Origin: Gymnorhina tibicen
Lineage: Eukaryota > Chordata > Aves > Passeriformes > Artamidae
DNA length: 64,000 bases
Assembly (NCBI GenBank): GCA_013399875.1
Contig: VXAZ01000420.1
Span: forward strand, 864,616 to 928,615
Direction: 5' to 3'
Shown: positions 32,757 to 43,750 of the stretch, one piece after another
Layout: each line of letters opens with the position of its first letter
How positions within the stretch are numbered: the first letter of the stretch is position 1
The notes under the pieces: model-generated
Seen by the model: the letters and a program-made list of their open reading frames with translations, nothing else
Told to the model about the DNA's origin: nothing
Databases searched by the model: none
Translations under genes and position numbers: made by a program

Positions 32757-33839
32757 TGTCCTAGGTTACAATATAGATGTATCTAAGTATTCTATTACTA
32801 CCAGCTGTGGGCCATTAGCTGTTATCGCCTGCTAATGACCCACCCCTGATAACAGACAATGGGCCATCAAGAAACCCCCACATGACTCATGGACTTACCT
32901 CATCCTATTGTGAGATGCTCCACCCAGGAGGGAGGAGCCAAGCATTCCCACCTGGATATAACCTGCCCTCAGAACTGCCTAACTTAGCCCTGTCTACTGG
33001 GTTACCAGAGGACAAAGCTACCACTGGACCTTCAGCTGGAGACCTTCCATAGGATCNNNNNNNNNNNNNNNNNNNNNNNNNNNNNNNNNNNNNNNNNNNN
33101 NNNNNNNNNNNNNNNNNNNNNNNNNNNNNNNNNNNNNNNNNNNNNNNNNNNNNNNNNNNNNNNNNNNNNNNNNNNNNNNNNNNNNNNNNNNNNNNNNNNN
33201 NNNCACCCATCCGAGGGTCCCAGCGACGTCTCGTTGCTCTCCTCCATCTGGTCTTCTTGGTGGTGGGGGCCCCCACTGCCACGCCATGCGGCCACACGCC
33301 ACCACATGCCAAGAAGTAAAGGATCCCGTGGATTAATATATACTTTGGGCAGGTGGGAACGCCCACGTGTCTCTCTTGCAGGGGCCAGCTTGACACACTG
33401 TCCCTTGCAACACTGAGGGTCTGCTGCATCGTCTCTGGTGCTCTGGTGCGGGGTCTGGGGACCCCTTTGAGGGGTTCCCTTTGATGATGGGCCATGACAC
33501 CCCCTCTGCTGTGGATAAGCTTTTACCCCGGGTGAAGGGCCCCTCAGCTGGGCTCCTCTGCACAGGGGAGGATGAGCGGTCACTGCGCCTCTCACCAGAG
33601 GCTTTTCCAGCACACACCCAAAGCCTCTCTCTCCCACCCTTTGGTGCGAGGGTCTGTTCGAGCCTGGCAGCTGATAGCCCTGGGGCTGTGGTCTCCACCT
33701 TGGAGGTGTTAAGCTTAGGCTTTGTGAATGTCCCCAGCCCTGAGCTGTTACTTTATCTTATCTTCATCAGCGAGCAGTGTAAGGCCTCAGTCAGGGCCCC
33801 ATTCAGGGTGCGGTAGTCTTCTCTGCAGCTTTTGTAACA
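32757..33839 (+). mobile_element. LTR-retrotransposon-like GC-rich block (possible solo ERV LTR)
   Basis: This block is sharply more GC-rich than the surrounding intron. Its left part has promoter-like LTR architecture: a ggaggagccaagcattccca stretch followed by ggatataa near 32954, resembling U3 with a TATA box. The right part has long overlapping open frames on both strands, typical of GC-rich non-coding DNA. No gag, pol or env motif, primer-binding site or flanking target duplication was established, and the ends are approximate. TGTTAC at 32624 and GTAACA at 33834-33839 could be the true inverted termini, but the adjacent 5-bp flanks do not match. An assembly gap interrupts the block. The family is unassigned; the LTR identity is inferred from architecture. 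Confidence 0.45.
33057..33203. other. Assembly gap (147 N)
   Basis: An unbroken run of N inside the GC-rich LTR-like block. The true length and content are unknown. ORFs reported across it are meaningless because N codons are read as open. Confidence 1.
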
Positions 33840-34898
33840 CAGTTTTAAAAGTCCTTCATGAAATAGTTTAAGTCATAAATTGTAATATTTCAGTCCCTGA
33901 CAACCATGTAGTGATGAGAGAGGAGAAAATATTTTCCAAGAGAGCTTTCAGTAAAATTACCCAGTATTATTGCAGACTTGATATACTCTTTGTTGCTGGT
34001 TCTTTGAGAGAAATTGGTGACCTTTCAGTTAATGTTATTGTGTGTTTTTTCTGTTCAAAAACTTTGGATTTCTTTTGGATGTGTTTCTTCTACAATTTTT
34101 CCATTAAATTAGTAAAGCAGAGAAACTTAATCTCAAAATAATTGAAATGGGAGCATTGCAATGTGGAGAATGTGCTTGAATGAATAGCCACCAATAGTAT
34201 TTGTGGTAGGTAACTGCTTTGATGGGATACTGAATGTTGTTATACCAAATGCTTTTAAGTTTTGCCTTTGTTGCCATGGAGATCAACTGTAGAAGTGTTA
34301 TTCTTGAAAGGAGATTAATTCTTGCCTTCTGTGCATGGAAGTGTTTGGGGAACAGGTGAATGTTTAGACGCTATTGCTTTGGAAGGTAAATAATATCCTT
34401 GAGGTATTGTACGCTGTGGCTTTCAAAGTGTGTTACCAAGTGCAACTATTTCTTATGCCTTCAGAAGAAAATAAACAGGCTCTTGTGTCTACCTTAACCT
34501 AAAGGGCGACAGAAAAGTGCCTGGAGATTCAGGTACATCTGGTGTCCCCTTTATTCTTGCTGTCTTGCTGGAGGAGCTGGAAGTGGCCAGCCGTGCTGTC
34601 AGCCTACACATAGCCCAGAGGTCTCAAATGGCCTTGACTTGCGCAAAATAGATTATTCCAGTAGGGTGACAGAGCTGGTCGGCCGTTAAGAGAGCTAATC
34701 AAAGCAGACACGAACCCAAGTATAATACCGGTTATTAGAAACTCTGCTGGCATCAGACTAATTAAATGTAAACACCTAAAGCATTCATTTATTTCATTAT
34801 CAAAATTTTCAAACTGGTGAAGTGCCCACAGCTGGGGAGAGGTGGGACTTTTTGACCTCACTTAACCTCTCTAGTATAACTAAGAGGCTTTGTCTTGG

Positions 34899-35027
34899 CA
34901 GCCCCCTCTCCAAGGGGAGATCATCAAAACCATTAATGATCTATCCTTTGGCAAAATGCCTGGCACAAATTCTCTCAGAGCAGACTTTTTAAAGCTTTGT
35001 GTGCTTTCCGTAGCATACATCTTCTGA
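34899..35027 (+). mobile_element. Degraded LINE reverse-transcriptase fragment, L1-like
   Basis: A 43-codon frame ending in a stop reads PPLQGEIIKTINDLSFGK and then MPGTNSLRADFLKLC. This follows the pattern at the start of the LINE RT domain (EI..aI..L..GK.PG.d...a.F.K), closer to L1-type elements than to CR1, whose equivalent reads DHL..LN..KSMGPDEM. The frame upstream contains stops and the frame downstream is lost, so this is a non-functional relic. L1-type sequence is scarce in birds, which makes the assignment interesting but uncertain. Confidence 0.5.
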
Positions 35028-36311
35028 CTGAGCATTTTGAGGAAGCTGGTGGTACTTGTCGAAGTTTGTGCATCAGTCTTACTAGTTTTCATGGTTGTAT
35101 GCTTTATAGAGATTGGTCTTCTTGATCCACGTGTCTGGTGTTGTTTAGTATGATCTAGATGTTGTGTGGCCTGAAGAAGAGTATTACTTATTGTTTGAGC
35201 AGCAGCACCTATACGTTTCAGAACTTGTCTCTGACAAACAATTTGGAGAGGGCTGGCTAACCCCAGGCACTTTGAGTTTTCTCTCAAAAAAGTGATAACC
35301 CAAACCAGCAATCCTGATCAATTAACCCAAAGCAGGAATCCTCATCAATTCTCTTAGCTCTGATTATTCCTGATCAAGGGTCTCCTGGTGTTTGGCAGGG
35401 TCTCGCCTACTGTGCAGCAATGGCTAATTTGAAAGGTCTCAAACAAAAGTGGTTAGATAGGGAGGGATTTTTGGCAGGCATTGTCATGAGTTTTTGTCAT
35501 ATGCTGCAGGATGGTGGTTTGTGAAAGGTTGAGACTGGGGAGAACCCCTTTGAGATTTTCCCAATGTCTTGCCATGTGTTTTCTCTATAATTTGTTTAGC
35601 TTCTTTCAAGTAGAGCAAGTTGACCTAAGAACTATGGATTATACCAGTCCTTGGCTTGTTATCTTTGTGTTTCTTTGTCTTGCCAAGAGATGTTCTGGCT
35701 AGGTATTGGTAATTTGTGTGCTCTCCTGGCTGTGGATGTCTCTGAATTCCGTATGTGGTTTTTTTTATATTGGGAAGCGCTGACTTGTTGCTGACTGGGT
35801 TGGAAAAATGGGTCTTATTTCTAGGACTTTCAGTAACAAGTGCGTATGTTTACTGTGTTAGATTTCACATGGCAGACTTTGAACATGCATTTTCAACAGG
35901 TTGAAGATTGAATTTAATGTTTGCTTGTAAGCAATATACAAAATGCAGTTAGCAAATACAACTACTCTAGACCATCTAAAAAAAAAATTTAGTGTCTTAA
36001 GGATTTCTTTCTGCTGCCACTTGACAGAATTTTTTAGATGCAGTAACTTTTGCTCCCCTTCTCTTTTTTTCCTGAGTCTAGTCTTTTTTCTGATGATATC
36101 CACAGTTCCCTTTTCATAGCTATTTAAACCTGCATACGTGCATACAACCATCATGACTCCAAGCTGCCTATTTGAAGAGGGGCAGTGTATGATGTGAATT
36201 GTTCCAGGCTCCACGTGTGAGTTGGCTGAATTTATGCTGATGTCTCCCAAAACACAGCTTCAAGTGTCTGATTTCTGTGTGTGTGTGGAGGAGTGAAGTC
36301 CTCCCACTCTA

Positions 36312-36530
36312 AGTGAAGAGCAGATTCAGGATCACTTGATGAAGCTGAACAGCCGCAAGTCTATGTGACCTGATGATATGCATCCCGGGGATGGGGGAAC
36401 TGACTGATACTGTTGCCAAGCTACTCTCCATCATATTTGAAAAATCATGGCTATCAGGCAAAGTCCCCAGTGACTGGAAAAAGGGAAACATCAATCCCAT
36501 TTTTAAAAAGGGAAAAAGGAGGATCTGGGT
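36312..36530 (+). mobile_element. CR1 LINE reverse-transcriptase fragment
   Basis: The frame reads [12 protein letters not shown], a stop, PDDMHPG, then [17 protein letters not shown] and [20 protein letters not shown]. This is the classic CR1 RT segment. The Gly of the family's MGPDEM motif is replaced by TGA at 36366-36368, and similarity ends abruptly near 36530. It is a dead internal piece, lacking both the endonuclease and the 3' tail. ORFs on either strand through it (36309-36828) are relics or shadows, not genes. Confidence 0.88.
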
Positions 36531-36900
36531 CTCACTGTTGCATCTCCTGTTTAGCATTTGTCCCCTTCTGGCATCTCCTTTCTGCATCCTCTTGTGTGTG
36601 TCTCCTTTTGGCTTTTGCCTCCCATTCCTAAATGCTCTTTTTACAGAAGCAGCAGGGGCTCCTGCTTCCATTTTGGTGTACGGTGAGTTGATTTGTCCAT
36701 CACGGAGCCAACTGGTACCAAATGTGACTGGCACAGGCCAGTCCCTGAGCACCACCTACACTCTATTGAGACTGTTAACCAGATTCATAGAAGCTAAATT
36801 TCGTTTATTTCATCCAGTCAAAACCTAGTATTGTCTATTAGTTAGGTATCTCTGAGTGATTAAAGCTTATAAAATCTAAGGAACAGAGACTTGGGTGAGT
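36531..36900. repeat. Unassigned repeat-like segment next to CR1
   Basis: Directly after the CR1 similarity stops, the sequence changes to a C/T-rich stretch (36540-36660), then a more GC-balanced part with ccaactggtaccaaatgtga and ggcacaggccagtccctgag. It then grades back to AT-rich intron. The abrupt boundary and different composition suggest another mobile-element fragment, possibly an LTR. I cannot name a family. Confidence 0.3.
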
Positions 36901-37612
36901 TTACACTCTGTAAATCTGGATTTATCTCTATATGGGATTTTCATATATCTAATAGCTAATAATACCCTCCCTTCTGTTTGATAGGAATGCAAGAAGAAAC
37001 TACATTGCAAGTTGAAATGAATGTGTGTTAGGGTATGGATTATAAACATGGAATCATGTAACTTCTTTTATTAATTTTAACTGCTTCTGTTAATTGTTAT
37101 TATTATACTTTAGGACCAACTTCTTAATACTGTTTGCATGGATAGCAACAAGCTCTACTGAAGGTCTTGATGAAATATATCTGCTTTTAAGCTTTGATTT
37201 GTGGTAGTTTGTGAATTTACTAAAAAGGATTCAAGTAGCATCTTGAAAAAAAAAGGTGTGATACTAGAATACTGTCAGAAGAACCTTGAAATTGAATTAC
37301 AGCTTTAATATTCAAACTGGGGCATGTATTGTTATTTGTAGTATATGTAAAATGACTTTTATAGATGAAATTTAAAACCGGTGGCGCAGAATAGAGTTTA
37401 TAGTGCATGGTCTTTAAGAAGAACAAGGAAAGATCTTTGATGTAGAGCATGTAGCAGAAAGATGCATATTTATTAAATAAAGGAATTTTTAAATGGGGAT
37501 ATGGTAAAAGAAAAGGTTGTTCTTGCTAATGTGTTAGTCAGATTATATTATTCATTGCCAAAAATAAATGCAAAGTGTTTCTCTGTGCTTAAGTATAGCA
37601 CATATACTTATA

Positions 37613-37640
37613 TACTTTTTTATATATATATATAATAAAT
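37613..37640. repeat. TA dinucleotide microsatellite
   Basis: A short run of alternating TA at about 37619-37634 flanked by AT-rich sequence. It is a simple repeat with no other content. Confidence 0.7.
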
Positions 37641-38317
37641 ATTAAATAAGTATTATGTAGATTTACTAAAAAAACTAAAATTGTAAAAGATCTATTTTGT
37701 AAAACAATGAGAAAGAACCTTTTCAAATCTTAGTGCTTGAGGCTCTCATTTCTAGGAATCTGCTTCTTTGTGCTGTGCTGTCAGTATCACCTGTGTGTCT
37801 AGCAAGGTGCTGTGCATTTTTCCCATCCCTGGCATTCTGTCTGAATTGCCAGACTTGGCCAGTTAGGCCTCTCTCTATTTGACTTAGATGTGTGAATCCC
37901 AGAGACCACAGGAAATCTGTGTAGTATTCCTTAGGACTCAGGGGACACGTGCGTGTGAGTAGAAGCAAGTGTTCAGAGAGGCATTGCATGAAGTGGCAGC
38001 TTCTGGCTCCATCCTGCTCTGTCTGGTTCCTATCCTGTAACCCACTGCATGCATTGCATCACCCCAGACCATTAAGCTTCACATATGTAATGAGAATGTT
38101 CAGTTTTCTGTTGTCCAAATATAAGCTAAAAATGTCTTGCTTAATTGTCTTATTTAAGACAAAAAATAAACCAGAACCTCCCTTCCCTCTTGCATCAGTC
38201 GTGCCTGGGACTGCCACTTAGTGTCACTGCAAGGGCACGTCTGGAAGAGGATACAGGGAAAAGCACCTGCTGTATTGTCATATATATTGTTTCCTGGACT
38301 CTCACTTCCCAGAAATG

Positions 38318-38377
38318 TTTCATGGCATTTTCTCTTTGTGTTTTTTCCTTCGGCATTTTCATGGCATTTTCTCTTTG
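38318..38377. repeat. Two-copy tandem duplication, 39-bp period
   Basis: The string tcatggcattttctctttg occurs exactly at 38320-38338 and again at 38359-38377. The near-identity of the copies suggests a fairly recent local duplication in the intron. It produces the repeated MAFSL motif in the overlapping chance ORF. Confidence 0.75.
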
Positions 38378-41300
38378 GGTCTTTTTGACAGTATTCTTTA
38401 TTCATCATTTCCTTCCTTACCACATTGTTTCTACTGGTTTTGGTAGTCATTTTAAATAAATTTATTTGTCACAGTGAGCCTAATGCTTCCTTCTGCATTG
38501 CCATTGAAGAGTGGTGACAGCAGAGACTGAAAAGCAGTAACAGGCCTTGCTTGGCAGTGCATCAATGCTGAAAACAACACCACAGCTGCTTAGGAGCATT
38601 ATGAACTCTGGCCTTCCAGGGACTGATTCAAGACAGTCATCCCAGCAGAAGGGATTTACTCGGATTGCAAGGGATACAATATTGTAACCAGCAACCCTCT
38701 TTCATTCAAAGGGGAAAATTCTTAATAGTTTGATAAAAATCCTTGGCAGTTTACTAGGAAAGGTCAGATTTTTTTTTTCCACTACTCAAATTATGTCCAA
38801 AACTTTGTTGTGGGATGGGTGTGTAGGCAGAGAGAGAAATGTGGTTTTGAAGATAGAACCCAAATAATCAGGAAAACAGTGCAGTTGTTTTCAACAAACT
38901 TTTGATATTTTGCATTTTTCACTTTTAGTGGTAAGAATAAGATAAATGTTCTTTCTGAATTATTTAATCCTCTATTCAACCTAAAATGTCATGAGAAACC
39001 TTTTTAAAGAACCATCATGATATATTAAATACACTTCTCACTGTCTCGTTCAGGGATATCAAACTGGCTTGCTGGGCAGTTACAACAGTCTTAAATTCTA
39101 TTACTTGATAAGTGTATTTGGGGGTTTGCACATTCCAGTGGAATTAAGAGGTATTCTTAAAGCACTGTTTTATTTTGTTAGCCACTACCATTTCCCAGAA
39201 GCCTTTTATGAAATTTACCTTAGGTTGGGGGTTAGCTATTAGATATGAATGTATTACTGGTTGGTGTTTATAGGAAATGTGGGGAAAGAGGAATGGGTTA
39301 TATTTTCTCATTCTTTTTAAGATCCCAGTTGTTGAAATCCACTTTGAATGATTTGTGCTGGCTCTTGCTTCTAATGTTCTCTGACTATAGTTACAAGTAA
39401 AATAATAATCAGTCTTTTACCATTCATCACAAATCTAGCATAGCACCATGGTGAATGAACAGTTGGCCTTATTAGCACTAATTTGTTATGATCAAAGTTG
39501 TAGTCCAATTTCAAATTACTACAAACTTGATGAATTCATTTGCAGAAACAGCTGAAACTTTGATTATATTTGAGGCTATAGCAAGTAGGGCAAACACAAA
39601 GAAGAGCGGTAGCGCTGCCAAGAAAATTTTTGGTCTACACAAGTGTATGCAATGAAGGAGACATCATTGTTTCTAACATATGCAATTATAACCTCATAAA
39701 TTTAAGATTATTCTGAAATAATCTCTACAGTTTTTTCCTTTTTTTATTTAAGACTGGTTTGTCTGCCTTTATCACAATTACCTTTCCATGGTGATGAACA
39801 TAAATGTGAACCCTAAATAACTATTATGGAAGACATTAATTAACACTTCTTTAACTTGAGAAGCTTGAGACTGTTCCAGTTTACCTGCTCCTTCTCAAAT
39901 TACTCTGTCAATACATAGTTAATAGAATCCTACCTCATCCCCTTTTAGTAATGATTTCCTACCAAACTTGTATTTTGAAATTTGCGAAAAGTATGTTTTG
40001 CAGACTTGAAAAGAAACTCCTGTTTTACTGTAGTATGTTTTTTAATAATAATAATACCTGGGATTTTTTTCACAGTATGGCACACCTAGGTCCATGTTAA
40101 AATGTGAAATTGAGTAACGGGTTTTAGATTTGTATATTTTTATTGAAAAGTTTTTAAATTTAGTACATCTAAGAGACAACGATTAGGAAAGGTGGTGAGG
40201 TAATTTTGAAGTAGCATGGGGAGAATGTGTGGGGGCAGTATTATACCATAAGAAAGAAATAAGGAGTCTTTATTTACACTTGAGACTTCTAGATATTTTT
40301 TTTTTATACCTCGTTTTCTTTTCTCCTTCTGACATTCATTTTGGTGAGAGCTGCCTGAGTCTGAACTTTATGACAGTAACAAGTAGTTGGAACATATTGC
40401 AAAACAGAAAACTGAGAGTTTTTCCATGGTGTCTTTTCCTTGACTTCATTCAGTAAATTCAAGCCAATGGTAATAGAGTTCATTTCAACATGTTCCTACT
40501 TTTAGCTAGTATATTTTTCAAAATGTTTGTGATGTTATTTGCATCTGAGCTTTGCATACCATCTTGTCTTATCTTGTCAAAAGTACCCAACAAGCAAACC
40601 CCTCTGATTTGTATGTGCTAAGTGCATAGATTTACTGCTGCAGTTTGAACATTTTTAAATTAAAACATATTGCTTGTTCCAAATGTATTGATTTACACAT
40701 CTCTTTGTCAATATTAAGTAGAGCAACTTTTCCAATAAGTTAAAAAAGATCTGGCAAGACAGGTCACGTTTAGCGGATTGGTTGAAGTTTATATTTCTGC
40801 ATTTTACTTGTTTGTGTGTTCTTGCTCTTTTGCCCTTTATTCTCAATCACTGTTACAGGTATTTGTAATGTCCCTTAACTGAGAAGAGATGCTGCCAGTT
40901 GCACTCTGAATTCATACAAAGTTGCAGTCATTTAAATGTAACCCTTCTTAAGTTTTCAACTCCTAACGAGTGCTTAAATACAAAGGTTCCACCTGAGGTT
41001 AGGAGTTTTTTTAATGCCTAAAATATCCTAACATGGGCTTCAAAGCTCCTAAGCTTAATGGTGGTGTAATAGTAGTGAATTGTCAGAATGACAGTTTTTA
41101 CTGTAAGTGCTCTTCAGTACAATGTTTCAGTTGCATCTTTTTTGAGAAGGCAGTGTAATCCCCTCTTTGTCCGCTTCTAGCCATCAGCCAGCTGCTTGTG
41201 CAATAGTCATTTGTTTTTAAAGTACGTGTAGGGGTTACCAATGCAAGCAATCTTACTGCTGCTCTCTCATCTCAGTTCTCTTGCACCTGAATGTTAAACT

Positions 41301-42843
41301 ATTCATTTGTCCTAAGTAAGCAAATCAACAAGTGTGTAGTAGTTGGTAGGCTACAGGGGCATCTTCTGACTTTTCATTAAAACTTTTGTCCATTTCTCTG
41401 CTCAGCCTATTCTGCTGATTGCTGATCTGAAAAGCAGCTGAGATGTTAAGCTGGACTATAACATCTAGTGGGCATAAGCTTGCTAATGGAACATCAGTCT
41501 GCTGCAGATCAAGAAAACATTATAAATTTGAGTGGTTTTTTTATCTGTAGACTGAGGCCACACTTAAGTTCATAAAAATCTTGCCAAATGCCAGTTAGAT
41601 CTGCCTGGGAACTGACCAGTTCCCTAAAAACTGTTGGGATGTTTTTTGGTTTTAAGTACTGTTATTGCAGTTGCTTGACCTCTGGAAAGTCACTAAGAGA
41701 TTCTTTTTGAGAGTGAAGGGTGCTGAAAAAGAAATCAGAAGTCATTTCCTTCTCACTTGTAAAAGGTCAAAATTCCCTCTCAATGTGGTCTGGCTAGGAT
41801 GTATTTATTGGTATTAAACATGCATGTAATTCTGAAAGTAAATATCTATTTTAATACAGTACTAATTTTTAATCTGAATACTTGGCAGCAAGTTGAAAGA
41901 ATGGATTATGGTATTTAAGTTGAAACAGCAGATTAAGGAAGAACAGGAAAATTGTAGAAACATTTTCATGTACTGTTAAGAAAATCTTAATTTGAGTGAC
42001 TTTGGGCAGCCACGTTGTGGAGACACTTCTGGAGACTGGGTATAGTTTCTGTGTTTAGGGATAAGTTGAGAGTGATTGCCAGAGCCTCATAGCAGTGGAA
42101 CATGTGAGGTCCATGCTGTGAGGTCTGTGGTGTTTTCTCTGTACACAGGCAAAAAAACCCCCCATGTTTGTCCACAGCTGTTGTATATCAGTAGAGCTAA
42201 TATAACTTAGGAAAAAAAATTCAACAACTTTCATTGTCTCTCTAAATGACATTACTTTGAACTTCTAGGCATCTTATCTTAGATTTTCTATAATAATTGA
42301 AATGTACGTCTAGATTTGTATAACCTCTGTTGTTGATGATACATTCTGTGGAGTTGGTACCTCTATATTTTCCAGTGTAATAAATCTGTTTTGTCAAGAA
42401 GAGGGAGAGAGGTGTGTTATCCATTGTCATTCTCTAGTGGAAATCCAATTTTTTGTTGTCTTTTTTTACCTGGGTTTTCTGTGGAAGTGATGTGAGCTGT
42501 CATCACTTTTCTTTCTTCCTTCTTGCTTCATTCCAATATCTTCAGGAAATTCCAAGTTAATTTGACAATCCACTTAAATTTGACAGTCATTCAGATGTAA
42601 ATGATTATTAAATACCTCAAGTTTTGTGAAAAGATGTAGCCAGCTTAAGTGACAAACTTAAATTTATTAACTCCCTTGAGGAAAGGCTTTTGGCATAAAC
42701 TTAGTTATTAGCATGAGAGAAACCCATGTGGGAGTAACCTTATAAATGCTTCAACATTTGATCAGTGTTTGTGTCTTTGTTAGACCTCAAAGTCACTTAA
42801 ATGTCAGGTGTAAAGCTATAGGAAACCAGGTAGAGTTGCTTGA

Positions 42844-42864
42844 TTTTTTTTTTTTTTTTTTTTT
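42844..42864. repeat. Poly-T tract (21 T)
   Basis: Twenty-one uninterrupted T followed by ccag. It could be a simple repeat, the antisense poly-A of an old retroposed copy, or an accidental polypyrimidine tract and splice acceptor. No retroposed gene was recognised next to it. Confidence 0.8.
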
Positions 42865-43681
42865 CCAGTTTGCTGTATCTCTGTTCAGAATGCATCATGA
42901 ACAGGTAGAGATAGATAGAATAGAAACTTCAGAAGCACTGATTTTATTGATTTGCTGGCCAGGTCACTTATGTTTAGTAGTTAGTGGCCTCTGTTATCCT
43001 TAATTATTTTAGACAATGTTATTTATATTTCAGTTAATTATAGTTGAAGCTTTTTTCCAACAGAAACCGTGCTGATTTTTAAATTTTTTTAATGTGTCTA
43101 CATCTATGGCTGTAGCAACCTCTAACAGTTACTTTAACTTTTGTCTGAATGTTCTAGAAATGTTGTGTTTTCCTGTTTTAGTAGTGTCTAAGGTTAAATT
43201 TCCCTGAGGTACTGATAAAAGATAATGCCAAGAAAATTCCTGGCAAATGTTCAAGAAGGGCAGGTCCCTTGAGTTCCAAGAATGATGGGTCAAGGTGGAA
43301 GCAGACATTTGCTTCAGGTAGCCCAGAATAAGAATTGGGTCTCTGCTAGGTTTAGTCGAGTGAAGCACGAACAGAAATGACAGCAGACTAATTCTTTGAA
43401 TTTGAACTGTATATAAAGCACATTTACATCCAAGAGCACTAATAACTATTAAATAAAATTAAGTAACTACTGTGCATGCATCTTCATGCTATCTTTTTTT
43501 ATGCATCACCTGGAATTTTAGTCTCTAGAAGTTCAGTGATTTCATTCCTTCCAAAATCCTCTTACCTTGTACTATGTCAGCTGCTAATCTTGATGTTTAT
43601 TTGGAACAAATAAGCAAACTGATTAATACAGTGCTACTAAGTTGCTTGAATATAGTAAGTTTCTTTCTTTGTTTTGCATAG

Positions 43682-43750
43682 AGACAGAGTTCATGGTTCA
43701 GTACTTGTGATCATAGAGGAAAACGACGTTATAGCAGTGTAATTCTGCAG
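43682..43750 (+). other. Candidate unannotated cassette exon (speculative)
   Basis: A 69-nt interval lies between a strong acceptor (tttctttctttgttttgcatag) and a good donor (ctgcag|gtattg). It is open in phase 0, the phase left by exon 5, and reads RQSSWFSTCDHRGKRRYSSV plus three residues. Its length is a multiple of three, so inclusion would not disturb downstream frames. It does not clearly match the known next GPATCH2 segment. About one random 69-nt stretch in three is open in a given frame, so RNA evidence is essential. Confidence 0.25.

Noticed and set aside
32905..33698. Long minus-strand ORFs of 95-201 residues
   Set aside because: Most read through the N gap or arise from GC-rich LTR-like DNA. 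They are Pro/Arg/Gly-rich, mutually overlapping in several frames and show no domain.
34880..35311. 143-residue minus-strand ORF as a gene
   Set aside because: It is antisense to the L1-like fragment and has no recognisable homology or gene context.
36309..36828. Paired 148- and 151-residue ORFs as genes
   Set aside because: The plus-strand frame is CR1 reverse-transcriptase relic followed by unrelated sequence; the minus-strand one is its shadow.
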